NCBI GenBank assembly: GCA_029891385.1
Contig: CM057224.1
Location: 31,327,005-31,391,004 of the forward strand
Reading direction: 5' to 3'
DNA from: Erythroxylum novogranatense
Taxonomy: Eukaryota; Streptophyta; Magnoliopsida; Malpighiales; Erythroxylaceae
DNA length: 64,000 bases
Part shown: in pieces, positions 35,366-47,573 of the stretch
Numbering within the stretch: position 1 is the stretch's first letter
Layout of the letters: each line of letters starts with the position of its first letter
Position numbers and translations under genes: made by a program
Notes under the pieces: generated by a model
What the model was told of the DNA's origin: nothing
What the model saw: only the letters and a program-made list of their open reading frames with translations
Database searches by the model: none

Positions 35366-35576
35366 CGTCGCGGCGTGCGAATTAATATTCGTCGCGACGT
35401 ATGGAATTGCTTGCTCGTCGCGACGTATAAATTAATATTCGCCGCGACGTGTGGAAATGATTTGCTCGCCGCGACGTGTTGAATTGTTGACGTCGCGACG
35501 TACGATCATGTGTTGATGCGCCACAACGTGGGAGTTACATTTCGCCGCGGCGAGGTGATTAGTTCACGCCGTGATG
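35366..35576. repeat. CpG-rich paired-palindrome array (CGTCGCGACG)
   Basis: Nine 10-nt units start at 35366, 35390, 35416, 35440, 35467, 35491, 35519, 35543 and 35567. Spacing alternates 24 and 26-28 bp, so units are paired, with pairs about 50-52 bp apart. CGTCGCGACG is a perfect palindrome; variants include CGCCGCGACG and, near the right end, decayed CGCCACAACG. The array is a GC-rich island in AT-rich DNA. Its CpG sites are largely kept in the middle units. Confidence 0.9.
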
Positions 35577-35842
35577 TGCCTTAAGGACTTCATGCCGACT
35601 CTTCAGATCCTTTTTTACTCCTTTTCTCCTGCAATATAAAATAACAATTTGCAGTATCAATTGTTCTTAGAAAAATTATAATGCAATTAATGTCAATTTG
35701 TACAATTTAACTAGCAAATTGCATAAACATAAACTCATCATAAGAGACTAATTTAAACAAAAAAATCATGAATTAAGAGTCAAAAAGTGCATTAACAACC
35801 ATGAAAGTGTAGCCAATTATATATTAAACTTGGGCTCAATCA

Positions 35843-36130
35843 CTACCTGACTGTGAATCTATAGATAATGAAGTCTCTTCTCTTGATGAAGATGATGACA
35901 ACCAATTGTACATGATGAAGCAGTTTTGTTTCAAGCTAGAGCCCTAGAAGTTAGTAGTAACACATTATACTTTAAACTCTAGTTGCTTCTAAATAAGTAT
36001 CATACATTAATAAAGAGAAGCTGGATAAATTTTTAAAACTTTAAACATAGAGGAAGTGAGCCCCAATAAAAGAAGGAGAAGAATCAATGGTGATAGTGAT
36101 AACATAAGTGGAGGAGCTTTCTCGATAAAT
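35843..36130 (+). pseudogene. Pararetrovirus-like insert, continuation
   Basis: Resumes after the solo LTR with an acidic stretch (about 35858-35915, runs of Ser, Asp, Glu) like the one before it, then stops. Nothing further is recognisable as coding. Confidence 0.35.
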
Positions 36131-38110
36131 CTACAATTATGGCAAAAACCTATCTGACAAGGATGATGATTAGGATTCCTCCCATTATTATTATAGGTCC
36201 CTCTATTAAAAGTTATTTGTTTAGATGTCTTTTATGATATGATTTTTTTATCCATTTATTGTATGATTGATGTTGTTCTTATTTACAATAGTTATTGTGA
36301 TGTTATTATCCATTTAGTGTATAATGTGATGTTGCTTATCCATTTAGGGTGTGATATGACCTTATTCTTATTCAAAGATGTTTTTCTTTTTGTAATCTTC
36401 TTTGCTTATCTAAGCCAATGAACTCTTTTGTTGTAAAAACAAGCTTTCATTAGAAGTTTCAATTCAAGCTTCATTGTACCCTAAAAAATTTCCATCCAAT
36501 AAAAGTTGTGTTTCTATATGTCTTCTCTCTAAAAACGCTCTTTCCTCGGAAAGCTTGAGTCTTTAATAAATTTACTTTGGTCACATTGAGATACGATTAT
36601 GCTCTGCACTTGCCTTCATAAATGAATCATGTACATTAAAAAGTGTCAAAATTATGATCATGTTTAAGTTTTAAGTTATACATAGAGGAGTAGTTAGCTT
36701 AGATCCTTAAGAGGCAGACCTTGAGAGTTAACACCCGATCAGAGGAAGGGTTTATGTTTTGGCTAACATTCCTAGGGTCTTAGCTACAGTCATCTTTATC
36801 TATCTTATAGCTCATATAGAAGTCCACTCTATCATATTGCTAGTAGTTTGTTGTTTTCTCCGTAATTCTCTTATGAGCGTTCCTCATAAATGGAGACTTA
36901 TAGTAGTTAAAGATATTATCTCAACTTCTAAGTTCTTCAATTTTTTATAGCATTTTTATTTTATTTTTGTGATCTTAAATGTCAAACTTTTAAAATTCAC
37001 TAATATAATATAATATATTATTAGTTAGTAATTATTAAACTAATTAAAACTATGCATTAAATATTTATATTTTGTATAAGCAATAATATATAAATATATT
37101 AAAATTATTAAAATAATATTTTTATTTTCTGAGAATAAAATTTTATTAATAAAATTTTTATTATATTTTAATAAATGCAATATAATGTATATTCTGTCAA
37201 TATTTTAATGAAAAATTGATAGATTAATATCTTTTAGTCATATCTATAAAAACTTTGGAATGTTTATTGAAAAGGAATTGTTTCTAATGTTTCAAAAATT
37301 GAATTGAAAATTAAATCAGTAAGATAAAAGATATCAGGTTTAAAGGATCAACTAGTGTTAAACCTTCATAAAATTAATATATAGTAAATAAGAAATAAAA
37401 TTATTAAAATAAGTAAAATAATAATAAAATGAAATACTTTGTTGCAATACCAATATCTATTACTGTATAATTAATTAATAAAAATTCTAATAATTCAATC
37501 TAAAGTTTAATAATAGTTATTTTAATAATTCATGTGTTCCTGTGTATCCAGATTTCTAAAATGATTATAATTTCAATTGGATATAAACTGTCAAAGGTGA
37601 TAGGATGAGAGCATTTTGATGAAAGAATGGAACTTGGTTTTCGATATTTGTATTCAGTATGACTAAGAAAACTATATCAATTTCAGGTCCAAAAGTGATT
37701 GGCATATGAAACAACCAAACAGAGCTCTGAATGTAGCAATTAACGTAAAGTTTGTTTACCAATTTTGTTTCTCATCCGAGCTTTTTGCCATTTGTCGCCT
37801 GCATATTATTTAAAGGGTTTAAAGACTTAATAGACTGTGAGGATGTTAAGTTATTCCTCGGAGAAGTTAAGACTCTTGTAATATTAAGGAAGAAAAAAAA
37901 ATACAAAAAAGGAAAGAACTGCAATTTTATAGATTCAAATTTTATGAATAATAGTTTAGCATTTAATAAGAGCCAATACATTCAAAGTAAAACAAAAATT
38001 AAAAAAAAAAACTTATGTAGCTAACTAAAACAGAGACATTAGGAGAGATTTAATAATAGTACACTTTAAAATTTTTCAATCTTTCATCTCCAGTCCATTA
38101 CACCTGCTCT
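36131..38110. other. AT-rich intergenic sequence
   Basis: No gene is supported. Short open frames (36239-36421, 36759-36950, 37752-38024) are AT-rich without domains. A stretch at about 37310-37430 shares words with 46985-47115 (GATATCA..., ATAGTAAATAAGAA..AAA..AAGTAAAAT), so both may be copies of one old dispersed repeat. Confidence 0.4.
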
Positions 38111-38190
38111 TCACAATTATTGGTTATAATAAAAGGGAATCAAATCACCTTCACAATTATTGGTTATAATAAAAGGGAATCAAATCACCT
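38111..38190. repeat. Perfect 40-bp tandem duplication
   Basis: The 40-bp unit at 38111-38150, starting TCACAATTATTGG and ending CAAATCACCT, is repeated without change at 38151-38190. Confidence 0.97.
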
Positions 38191-39959
38191 GTTTCAGTTA
38201 ACTAATTCCAATCATGTTCTATTATATTTCATCCACACATTTACGGAGAGTTCACATAAATGTGTAGATTAAATTAAGTAGAACAGGGTGGGAACACCCT
38301 AAGTGGAAAAAGATCTCCAACCCTAACCAAAAACTATACAAAATTCCAATATGGGTATATATATATTACATAAAACAAACTGAAATAGGAGACAATAAAC
38401 ATTCGAACAAAACTTGAAGAATTTGAAATAAATTAAAGAAGGAGACTATATTTGTCCATTGAAGAAGTAGAAGTTTAAGAAGAAGAATATTAAACGAAAA
38501 TAACTAGTTTATTCTGATTTACGAAAATCAATTAGTTTATAAAATTTAACGATTAATTAATAAAGTAATTTATTTTTAATAATAAAATTTATTAAAATAA
38601 ATCTAATTAAAAAATTAATCACTTCAAAAAAATTTCAATTGAATGGGCTGAGATGGTTCATTTTTTTAATCATTGATTGTTCCTGCATTAAAAACCAACA
38701 AAAGGTAATCGCCAAATCGGGAGTACACAAAGAATCCATTATTATTGCCTCTTTTAACCCGGGAGACATATAAAGCAACGAACTTGAAGCTCCATCCATA
38801 GTTCTTTCTTAATACCAAAGATCTTTGAACTTTGTCTGAAGCATTTCCACTCATTTCATAGAGGCCAGGCAGAGTTTATTCGGAAACTCGTCATGCTGTT
38901 GCATGATAAGCACATTGCTGCTTGTAGAGGTATATACTTGAGTATATTTAATTGTATAAGCACATTGATTCGTTTCATTTCAAGTAAATAATTATTGATA
39001 TAAACAAATTCAGTGTCCAAAAAATATTCAAAATTTTGATACAGAATTGAAAGTTTTACGTGGTTGGCCTTAGCTTTTATAATGAACTTAAGCAATAACT
39101 CAGCTACAAAAACAAAATTAACTAAAGCATGCAGAATGCATAGTCTAGAAAATAGAAAATACCATGGGAGTAGGAAAAGAAAAACTTCTCTCCTAAATGC
39201 AGAGACTTACTCTCCCATCATTAAGAAGAAGCTAATGATGCATTCTCAAGCACAAATATAGTTTTTGATAGGTGGTAGTGAAATACTAGGGAGTTCAATA
39301 TCATTGCATCTTCAGTCTACAATATGTTTTGTGCTGAATTTTTGCTATAAATTCTCAGAGCAAATCACTTATCCTCATCGCTTTCCCTGATCAAGTTGCC
39401 ATCCCGTGTTTGCAAATTAAACCCTTTTTCATGAGAAGCCCATTAAAGTTGTCTTCTTTCGTATTACTCTTTCGTTCCTAATATTAGAAACTATAGGGAA
39501 ACTGCAGTCTTACCAAAAAGTTAATACTAATTAGAGAGTCATTAAATCTATATATTCCCTTATGAGAGAACTTAATAGCCTGTGGAAACCGTGGCCATGG
39601 GAATAAACCTTGCCTACTAACCATTAGCAGCAAGCTAGCTGATGAGGCTAAAATAATAACCTTGCATTTGTTAAAAAAATTGGAACTGGTTCCAATCTGG
39701 CACATAACGAAACATCCACAAAATCTTTTTAAAATATTTTTGGGAATTTAAAATCACTTAAATTATATAAAATGATTAATGTATAAATACAATAAAACAT
39801 AAATCATAAATCCATATCTTATTATATAGCTTGACTCTTTTTTCAAGTTTTCCTCAACCATTCCTAAAATTAGTTCAGTGCAACCATTGTAGCTTCATAT
39901 AGGTTTAGTCTCTAATAATATCCACATAAATGTGTTGAAAGAACTTTGTAAATAGTGTA
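38191..39959. other. Intergenic sequence, no supported gene
   Basis: Contains short open frames on both strands (38666-38854 minus, 38856-39095 minus, 39064-39261 plus, 39484-39705 minus). None has a recognised domain, a clear splice pattern or repeat identity. Confidence 0.4.
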
Positions 39960-41100
39960 AAAGGGTAAACAAAAGTGTTATCTCCTAAAAATTTTAACCT
40001 ATGTATAAAGTGTTTTGATCTTTTAGTAATTTAACTAAAATGAAGTTCTAATATATTTTAATTAAACTTTAATTAGAATTATAGTCAATTCTAATTAAAT
40101 ACTAAAGGACCAAACAAGATCCAACTTCTCATATCGGTCCTTCTTTATTAAATATTTTATATTTAATCTTAAAATTTCTCAAACTTTACATTCTAGACCA
40201 ACTTAATTATTATACTTTTTCTATCTTTAACTTTTTTTTGTGTGTGATCTATTAGGTTTATAAATATGTTGATAATAGATATAAATTATACCTCTAAGTC
40301 ATATCTATGATCGATAAAGTAAACTCATTTAATTTATCTTTAGTTCTCTAATTAAATAATTTATATTTATGGATCAAGATTAACATCTAGCAATATATCA
40401 TTGACCACTTAAATATTAGGAATTTCAAAGTAATTTTACTAACCTTTTCGTGGATAACTTTTCTATGTAATTCAATTATTTCATCGATATGGAGTATGTA
40501 ATTAATTTTACTCTATATGGGTCCTCTATTAATGATAAGAATAACAAAATATTCTCCTCAATCACTCTAGGTGATGAATCATATATTAATTATTCAACTA
40601 CTTATATATAGTTCATACTATATCTAATAACTACTTATTGAGTTATCATTGACTAAGATAAGTCAAAAGTAGTATCAAAATATAACAATTCTTCTATAAG
40701 ATACTTTGAAAATTTCGAGTTCAAAGATTACTTATACAATCATCATAATGAAAATTTTATAAATACAAGTTGTGTTCTAAATAGATTTCTTATATGAAAT
40801 CGTTTAATGAGCTTGTTCTCTAATGATCATCTACAATTTTGTTTAAATATCTCCATATGTTAGTTTATAAGATCAACTACTTCTTTTATAAGGAAGAAAC
40901 ATAATATGTCTTAATCTTTTATACTCTATCAAATCTAGACTTAATAGAACAATGAATATAAATAATATAATATTTATGTATTATTCTTAAACTATTTCTA
41001 TTCGTTATTCTAAGACTTATGTATTTATGGATCTTCCCAAACTTCGGGTTAGTGGGACTTCTACTAGGATATTATTATTATTGTTATTATTGTATTTATC
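39960..41100 (-). mobile_element. Very old Ty1/copia LTR trace
   Basis: Order and wording follow the copia A LTR on the plus strand. GTGTGTGATCTATTAGGTTT (40239) corresponds to GCGTGTGACCCTTTAGGCTC (48371). Then CATCTAGCAATATATCATTGACC (40392) corresponds to GTATCTAGCAACACATCATGACC (48444). Boundaries cannot be set. Confidence 0.45.
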
Positions 41101-42577
41101 CCATTATCCTTATCATATACATGTAAATATTTATAAGATAAATAATATCTTTAAATAATTATGTTACTAAATTATAACTAATCGATTGACTATAGAGTAT
41201 AAACTAATATTATTAACATGATCATCATTAAAATCATATGTTATTATCAAAACTAATTTTGATGGTGATTTAAAACATTAGGCATTTAAAATATAAAAAT
41301 AAAAGAATGTCAAAATTAGGAAGTCAAGGTCAATGATTCCAATTTGTCTAAGAATGTCACTCTATTTCCTTTTCATTTTTTCTTTCACTATCCGGTATCT
41401 AATTTCTCTAAAACTAAAAATAGAAAAGATAGAACGCACAATCCAATTTCTATCCAATTTCTTAAAATTTTCTAGAATTTCCACATGAATGAGAATAATA
41501 TTTCAAAATTAAGATATATTAGACAATGTACTTTTTTAAACTATGATTGACAATAAGTAGAACAAGAAAATTCTTAACTAGTATCAAACTTATCAAAATA
41601 AACTTAATTAATTTCAAGGCCATCTGAAATTTGTTTAATTACATTTTTATAAGATTTAAGATTAATGTTGCTCAACCATATACATGTAAAATTGTTTCTT
41701 AATTTGCCATCTTCATTTTCTTTGATACATAACAAAATATAATATGCATAAAAAGTTTTAGTCCATAAACTTTTGAAACATAAGCATAGAAATGAAATAA
41801 ATCAAATTCAACTTTATTACTTTCATTCATTAAAATTATATTGAATTCGAGTTTAATTCAATTTTTTATATTAAAGTTGGACTAAAGTTTTAAGCTTGAT
41901 TAATCTTGATTCCTATAAAAGTAAACTTACTTTACAAATCTAAGTTTTATAAATTAAACTTTATTAAGGACAAGATTAGCTTTATTATCAAGCTTTGCCA
42001 AATTGAACTATAAGCTTTTGATGAAAATTTTAGATATTTGTTAATAAATCCAAGGGCATGAATAATGAAAACCAAATCATGAATTATACAATATGTGATC
42101 GTGAGAATATGTGAGAAATATAGTAACTTCCACATTAAGATAATTATAGATTAAAACTATATTTTGAACTTCAACGTTTACATCAAACAACAACTTGAAC
42201 CTTAACATTTTGAAGCATTCAATTTGAATTCCAACATTTTCAAAGCATTCAATGTGTTTAACTTTGCCATCTAGCTTGTAAAATGCCAAGAATTATAATT
42301 ACTTTAAAGCTATAACTTAGTCAGAAAATTCAATACAAACAACTTATGAGAAATTAAAACTTTTAAGAGTCGTCGTCTCACTACATAGGACTGTTGAAAG
42401 AGTCCGACCGGAAGTTGGCTGAAAAAGAAAAAACTAACTAAATCCAGCTCTATATAATACCAAAAGCACAAGCTAATGAAAAACTCGTAAACCACAGATG
42501 ATATGAGAAGATATCCAACGTCTAGTAATAATCCAATAACACTACAGTTCTACTCAATCCTATGTTTGCTTGCTAAT
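41101..42577. other. AT-rich sequence downstream of the host gene
   Basis: No coding, repeat or RNA feature is supported. It would hold the 3' end of the minus-strand gene at 42578-44081; no clear poly(A) signal was singled out. Confidence 0.4.
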
Positions 42578-44081
42578 TCAGACAACATGATCTCCACCAT
42601 TTTTGGAGGCAACTCGATATCGTTTGAAACTGCAAACAATTAAAAAAAAATCACTGTATTGAACAAACTTAAAAACAATTAGTCTTCAAATGAATGAATT
42701 CTCTACAGATAAATAACTCGGAAATTTTGATCTAAACGCCTTGTAAAATAAACTAATAGAATGGAATCACTAGCTAGTACACATACCTTTTACGTGGCAA
42801 TCTATAAGTTTTCCCAGCTCTCCATCATTAGATTGACCTGCCTATTAGTTTGGGATAAAAATGTTACTTGAAAAGTAAATGTCAGACTAAAGTCTATTGT
42901 TGATGAGATGAAAACAAATGTTGTAGGAGATGCAAAACATACCATAAAAGCAAAGGGACGATCAGCAGCTTCAATATACTCCCGATAACTCGCATAGTTA
43001 GTACCACTCGACTCCCCACAAACACATCCTGTACTTAAACCCAAAACACAAGTTATAAGTACAAAATAAAACTTGAATGAAAAAACCATTAATGGAGACG
43101 GGAGTTAAATAATACTTGATTACACAAACAATGACTTACCTACTATGGGGAAATCAAATTCCGCACGCATTCGATTGAATTCCTCTTCCATGTTAGGAAT
43201 TCTTAAACAGATAAGTAACTTGTTTGCAGGATGACGATAGCTTCCCTCTACAAAAAGCTTACCTGTATATTATCTTAAATTCTTAAACAAACGCATTGCT
43301 TACTGCAGAAAGAAGAATTAATGAAACAGAATATTTCAGAATTAAACAAAATGGATATTAGTAAGAAAAGAAGTTCCATCCAACGAAGAGTTAAGACCAG
43401 CTAAAGAAAAGAAATCATTTACCCAGAATTTCTTGAAAATCCTTTGGACTAATCTCCCCAAGATATTTACTGAAGAACATAGAAATTCTAAACCAACCAT
43501 GGTGTCCTAATCTTGCAAACGCTAAAGACAGACGTCCACCTCTTTGCATTGCGCTGTCGAATATCGTTCTTAATGGCTAGTCAAGTAACAATGATAAAAT
43601 CGCAAGTTAATTTTACTGGTACCTATGAGACTTAAAATGAAACTAACGGTAATTACCTCATAATAGAAACGAGAACACATCTCCAAGTACTTCTGCACCG
43701 AAAAAACAAGGGAATAGAAGAAGAAAAGAAAATGATAATCTCCATATATATATATATATATATAACAGTGCAGCACAATAAGGTAAGGAACGAAGATGGA
43801 CGACGGACACCAGCCAATTTAACTTACAGGTTTGAATACCTCTTTACCCTCAATACGCAAAGTTGGTGCATGAAAATGACGCTGTCATGATTATATATGA
43901 CATTTTACATCCACAGTTTTCAATAAAAAATGTTTTCACATGAGATTTGAAGATACATTACCAAGACATAATCGCAAATACAAAGATTCTCCATACAAAT
44001 TATATAGCCGGGAAGTGACCGTCTCGGTAGTGGCGACGGTTGCTGTGGTTGTGACGGTTTACCTGCATTAGACTCTTCCAT
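42578..44081 (-). CDS. Eight-exon plant gene, function unknown (226 aa)
   Basis: Exons on the minus strand, in order: 44081-43962, 43881-43828, 43692-43657, 43576-43423, 43262-43140, 43028-42943, 42841-42787, 42630-42578. Every intron has GT at its start and AG at its end, and all phases join into one open frame from ATG 44081 to TGA 42580-42578. The product starts MEESNAGKPSQPQQPSPLPR, a proline/glutamine-rich leader. It has Cys-containing segments (ICMENLCICDYVL, CVCGESSG), a central GHHGWFRISMFFSKYLGEI and a segment IPNMEEEFNRMRAEFDFPIV. No signal peptide or membrane segment stands out. I do not recognise the family. Eight consistent splice junctions without a stop are hard to get by chance, so this is the best host-gene candidate in the window. 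Exon 7 uses the AG at TAATAG; the AG four bases later would shift the frame. The short frames inside the introns, including 42802-43089, are artefacts. Confidence 0.7.
43747..43765. repeat. TA microsatellite in intron
   Basis: A run of TATATATA within intron 2 of the host gene (between 43692 and 43828). Confidence 0.9.
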
Positions 44082-44228
44082 TTTATCAGACTATAGGAGT
44101 GGAGAGACGAGATTTGGTGCTCACTGGAATTAACTCACATTTTCTGCGATGTTATAGGAGTAGGTGGAATTTCAATGCCGTTATCGTTGTATACAGCTCA
44201 AAGCATGAAGAACTAGTTCTTCAATGCA

Positions 44229-44285
44229 TGCAGGATTTGTTCTTCAGTCCATGCAGGACTTGTTCTTTAATGAACGCAGGTCTTG
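44229..44285. repeat. 23-bp tandem repeat upstream of the host gene
   Basis: TGCAGGATTTGTTCTTCAGT plus CCA starts at 44229 and again, with few changes, at 44252. A third partial copy (CGCAGGTCTTG) starts at 44275, an exact 23-bp period. It lies about 150-205 bp upstream of the gene's ATG, in its presumed promoter or 5' UTR. Confidence 0.85.
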
Positions 44286-44339
44286 TGCCGTGCTTTGAAT
44301 TTTGATCTCCTTTGACCAGTTAGACTAGAAAGTGGTTGA

Positions 44340-45508
44340 ACTTCTTGAAACATATGTTTCTTCAGGAAAAAGCTTTGGAGTTATCATTTTGCTGAACCTC
44401 ATGGGTAATTTGGACTAAATTGCTCAAGTATGCCAACAGATAAATTGACAGTAAAAAAATTTGTAGCTGGAGATTAGTGAATTCGATGATAATTAATATG
44501 TGTTAAAAACTGGTAAATAATAGTCATATAATTCATCTCTTTCATAATATATAAAAAAATTAAATAATGTCATATGATTGAGTTCTTTTTATCAATGTTT
44601 TTATGCAATAGATAACTCATTTGTCTCCGAATTGAAAATACCATTTAAATTTTTAAGAGAGGATACAGTCATATAAAATAAAAGAACTTATATTTATTAT
44701 GAAATATTGTAAATGGGGAAATGTTGTCTAGTACATGATAATAATATATTTAGCCGAATTTTAATTGATTCTTTTATTTATATTCATATTTTAGTTTTCC
44801 TAAAATTGTACTTTCTCAGTCAATTATTATTTATTAACTAAAGTGCAAACGTAACATGCTAAGTTTGCATGAAATTGATGTCAGAATCATATATATCTCA
44901 CTTTATTATATAAAAACACAAATGACATTATAAGTTTCACAATACCATGTAAATATGTCACATCACCATGTTATTCATTTGGTAATAATATTGCACTTGA
45001 GACCAACAATGCACTATGTATTAAAATTACGTGTTTGAATGATTTAATTAAGAACTTATTAATTAATAAAAATAAAATTATTAATAATAAGAAGATTTAA
45101 TCAAGAAATTATCAACTTCAGTCTACTTAATTATCCCTTATTATTTTCATCATGTCAAATATCAAACGAAACCATATATAATGGAAAATATTATGTAAAT
45201 TATATCACTAAGGCTATTCAAGAGTGTAGTGTACATTGGATTTTCTATTATTCTTGAAAAAAGGATAAAGCAAATCACGTTTCTAAAGGAAGATGTGGGT
45301 TTCCTCCTCTTTTAAGCAATCTTCAAAGTAAATAAAAGGAACACAAAATAAATGGAACATTCAAATAATAGAAGTCAAAAAAGTAAAAGAGAGAAACAAA
45401 AAGAGATTAGCAAAATATATGGTACCAAAAATTATAAATGCCATGAATGCAAAAGGAACTAATAAAAGGAATATACGATCCAAGAGATCGACGTGGAGCC
45501 ATTGATGT
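44340..45508. other. AT-rich intergenic sequence
   Basis: No gene, RNA or structured repeat is supported in this stretch. Confidence 0.5.
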
Positions 45509-46667
45509 GAATACTGTACTGTATCGGTCAGTACCGGCCGAAAATCGCTATCGATACGGGTGCATATAGTACTGGAAATAAATTCCGGCCGGTACTGGAA
45601 ATTTTAAAAAATTAGGGTATTTTTTTACAAAATTTTCAAAATTTCCCTCCCTCCCTCCTACCTCTTCTTCCCCCCTTTTTTTCAAATTTTTAAAATAATA
45701 ATAAATATTTTATTACTAAAATAATTATAAATTAAATAAAACTTAAAATAATTTATTTTTATTTTTATTACTAATAATTTTTTATTTTTATTACGATTAA
45801 AATTATTTTTATTTATATAATATTTATTAATAAATACTAATAAAATATGTTATTTCTTAAAATAAATAATTTTAAAATTATTATTTATAAACTAATATTT
45901 ATTTTATATATTTTCAACTTTTAAATCAAAATTTATATATTTTAAAATTATATTTTAAAATTAATTATATTTACTAATAATTATTAAATTAATTTTATAT
46001 ATTAAATTGAAATTGTGAATATGTCTAATTAAATATAAAATGAAATGGAATGTGAAAACAACAATTCTAAAAAATAATTCAAAATTTGATAAAATAGAAA
46101 ATAATTAATAATTCAAAATTTTGAATTATTTTTATTATTTTACAATTAATTATTATATTTAGATAATTATTATATATAGATATATATTATATATAGATAA
46201 TTGTTATATATAGAAATAATTAAAATATAATAAAGATATATATAAACTAAAATGAATAAGATATAAACAAAAACTAAATTTAATAATCTACAACTTTAAA
46301 TTCAGGGACAATTTTATAAATTTTAAAAAATTGTATTATTATAATATTTTAAATACTTTGTATTATTCTTAATTTTATAATTGTATGATGATAATTGTCT
46401 TTGTTTATATTAATTGTGGTTATTATTTATATGTAAAATATTTAAAATTATTGCTATTTCATATTAATTGTCATTATTATTTATTATTAAGATTTTTGAA
46501 AACATGGTTGATGTAAACAAGAAACTAGTAAAGTATACAAGACAACTATATAATATACCAATATGAACTATTTTATAATTTTTAAAAATTTTAGGGAGTA
46601 TTTCATAAATTTTAAAAATTTTCCGTGTTTCAGAGCTCAATTCGGTACCAAGCCCGGTACGGTATTC
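45509..46667. mobile_element. Non-autonomous DNA transposon with terminal inverted repeats
   Basis: The left end GAATACTGTACTGTATCGGT and the right end, read in reverse complement, GAATACCGTACCGGGCTTGG share an inverted terminal repeat of about 15-20 bp with a GTACCGG core. CATTG lies just outside on both sides (near 45500 and 46672), compatible with an imperfect target duplication. The interior is extremely AT-rich and non-coding except for a CCCTCC tract near 45645. The 1.16 kb size without coding suggests a Mutator-like or hAT-like non-autonomous element; the superfamily is not settled. Confidence 0.5.
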
Positions 46668-47524
46668 ATAACATTGCGTGTAGCTCTTTCATGAAATAAA
46701 ATACCATTGTTACTTTTACTTAAATAAATATATTTGATTAGGAGCAATACATAAAGAATTCAAAAGAGTCAATTATCAAGCATCATTACTAATTAGAAAA
46801 AAATTATATCCATTTAGTTGTAGAAAATTACAAAATTTCATAATTTATGTTCTATCTTTAATGTAAAAAACCATAAGTTTTCATGTATAAAGAAAACTTC
46901 CTATGGTAGTTTTGTAAAATAAAATCACAAAATATTTTCTAATATTTAGTGTTTTAGGAAATGTATTCATAGAATATTGAGTATTGTTTTGTTTAATGTT
47001 TTAAAATTAGACCGGATATCAAACCAATCAAAAGAAAAGTATAAGTTTTAAAAATTCAACCAAGATAAACTGTTATAAAATCGGTATATAATAAATAAGA
47101 AGTAAAAACTATAAAAGTAAGTAAAATTGTTCTTTAGGATACCCTTTTTTACAATTTATAAACCTTATCCCATTGACTAATGTTAATTGTACATATAAAA
47201 ATGATTGTCATAAGCATAAACTTGTTGTTTAGGACACTCTTTTCAACATACGATTAAGGAAGCCTATAACTTTATTTACAAAATTTCTTTTATTTTTCTT
47301 TTACATAAAAAGTAACTATTTTAATATGTTTGGTAATACACATATCTTACTCTAGCATCTGTATTTTGTTAATTTTAAGATATTTCTTCTTCTAAATATC
47401 ATCTACTTAGCCATCAAATTCTTTTATTCAAAACATATGCTAACAATTGAGCTCGTTATTTTACTGGGAAATTATTAAAAGGAACCAATAAACACTAAAG
47501 ACCAATACTGATAATCCAAAAGGA
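46668..47524. other. AT-rich intergenic sequence with dispersed-repeat trace
   Basis: No gene is supported. 46985-47115 (ACCGGATATCAAACCAATC, then GTATATAATAAATAAGAAG) resembles 37310-37430. Confidence 0.4.
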
Positions 47525-47573
47525 TGTTGTTTCGTAAAAATCTAGTTCAATCGCGGATGTTTCTAGTACAAAC
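47525..47573 (-). mobile_element. Copia B 3' LTR, short piece left of copia A
   Basis: Begins TGTTGTTTCG, a suitable TG end that mirrors the CTTAACA end at 58937. It is separated from the rest of the LTR (57251-58937) by the insertion of copia A. Confidence 0.45.
47569..47573. repeat. Target site duplication CAAAC (left)
   Basis: Identical to CAAAC at 57246-57250; fixes copia A edges to the base. Confidence 0.93.

Larger units (their letters stand above)
33870..35842 (-). mobile_element. Probable solo LTR, about 1.97 kb, inside the pararetrovirus-like insert
   Basis: Interrupts the acidic part of the caulimovirid-like sequence, which resumes at 35843. It begins TGTGCTACC and ends GGGCTCAATCA, a TG...CA pair. 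The flanks CACTGCT and CACTACC are similar but not identical, so the target duplication is imperfect or the edges are off by a base or two. It contains tandem repeats (34208-34622) and a CpG-rich palindrome array (35366-35576). Orientation is not certain. The open frame 35119-35328 has no recognised domain. Confidence 0.5.

Noticed and set aside
38666..38854. Minus-strand frame as a host exon
   Set aside because: No recognised domain and no consistent splice partners, unlike the gene at 42578-44081.
42802..43089. 95-codon secreted protein with a signal-like N-terminus
   Set aside because: The frame reads through introns 5 and 6 of the host gene; only the exon 6 part is coding.
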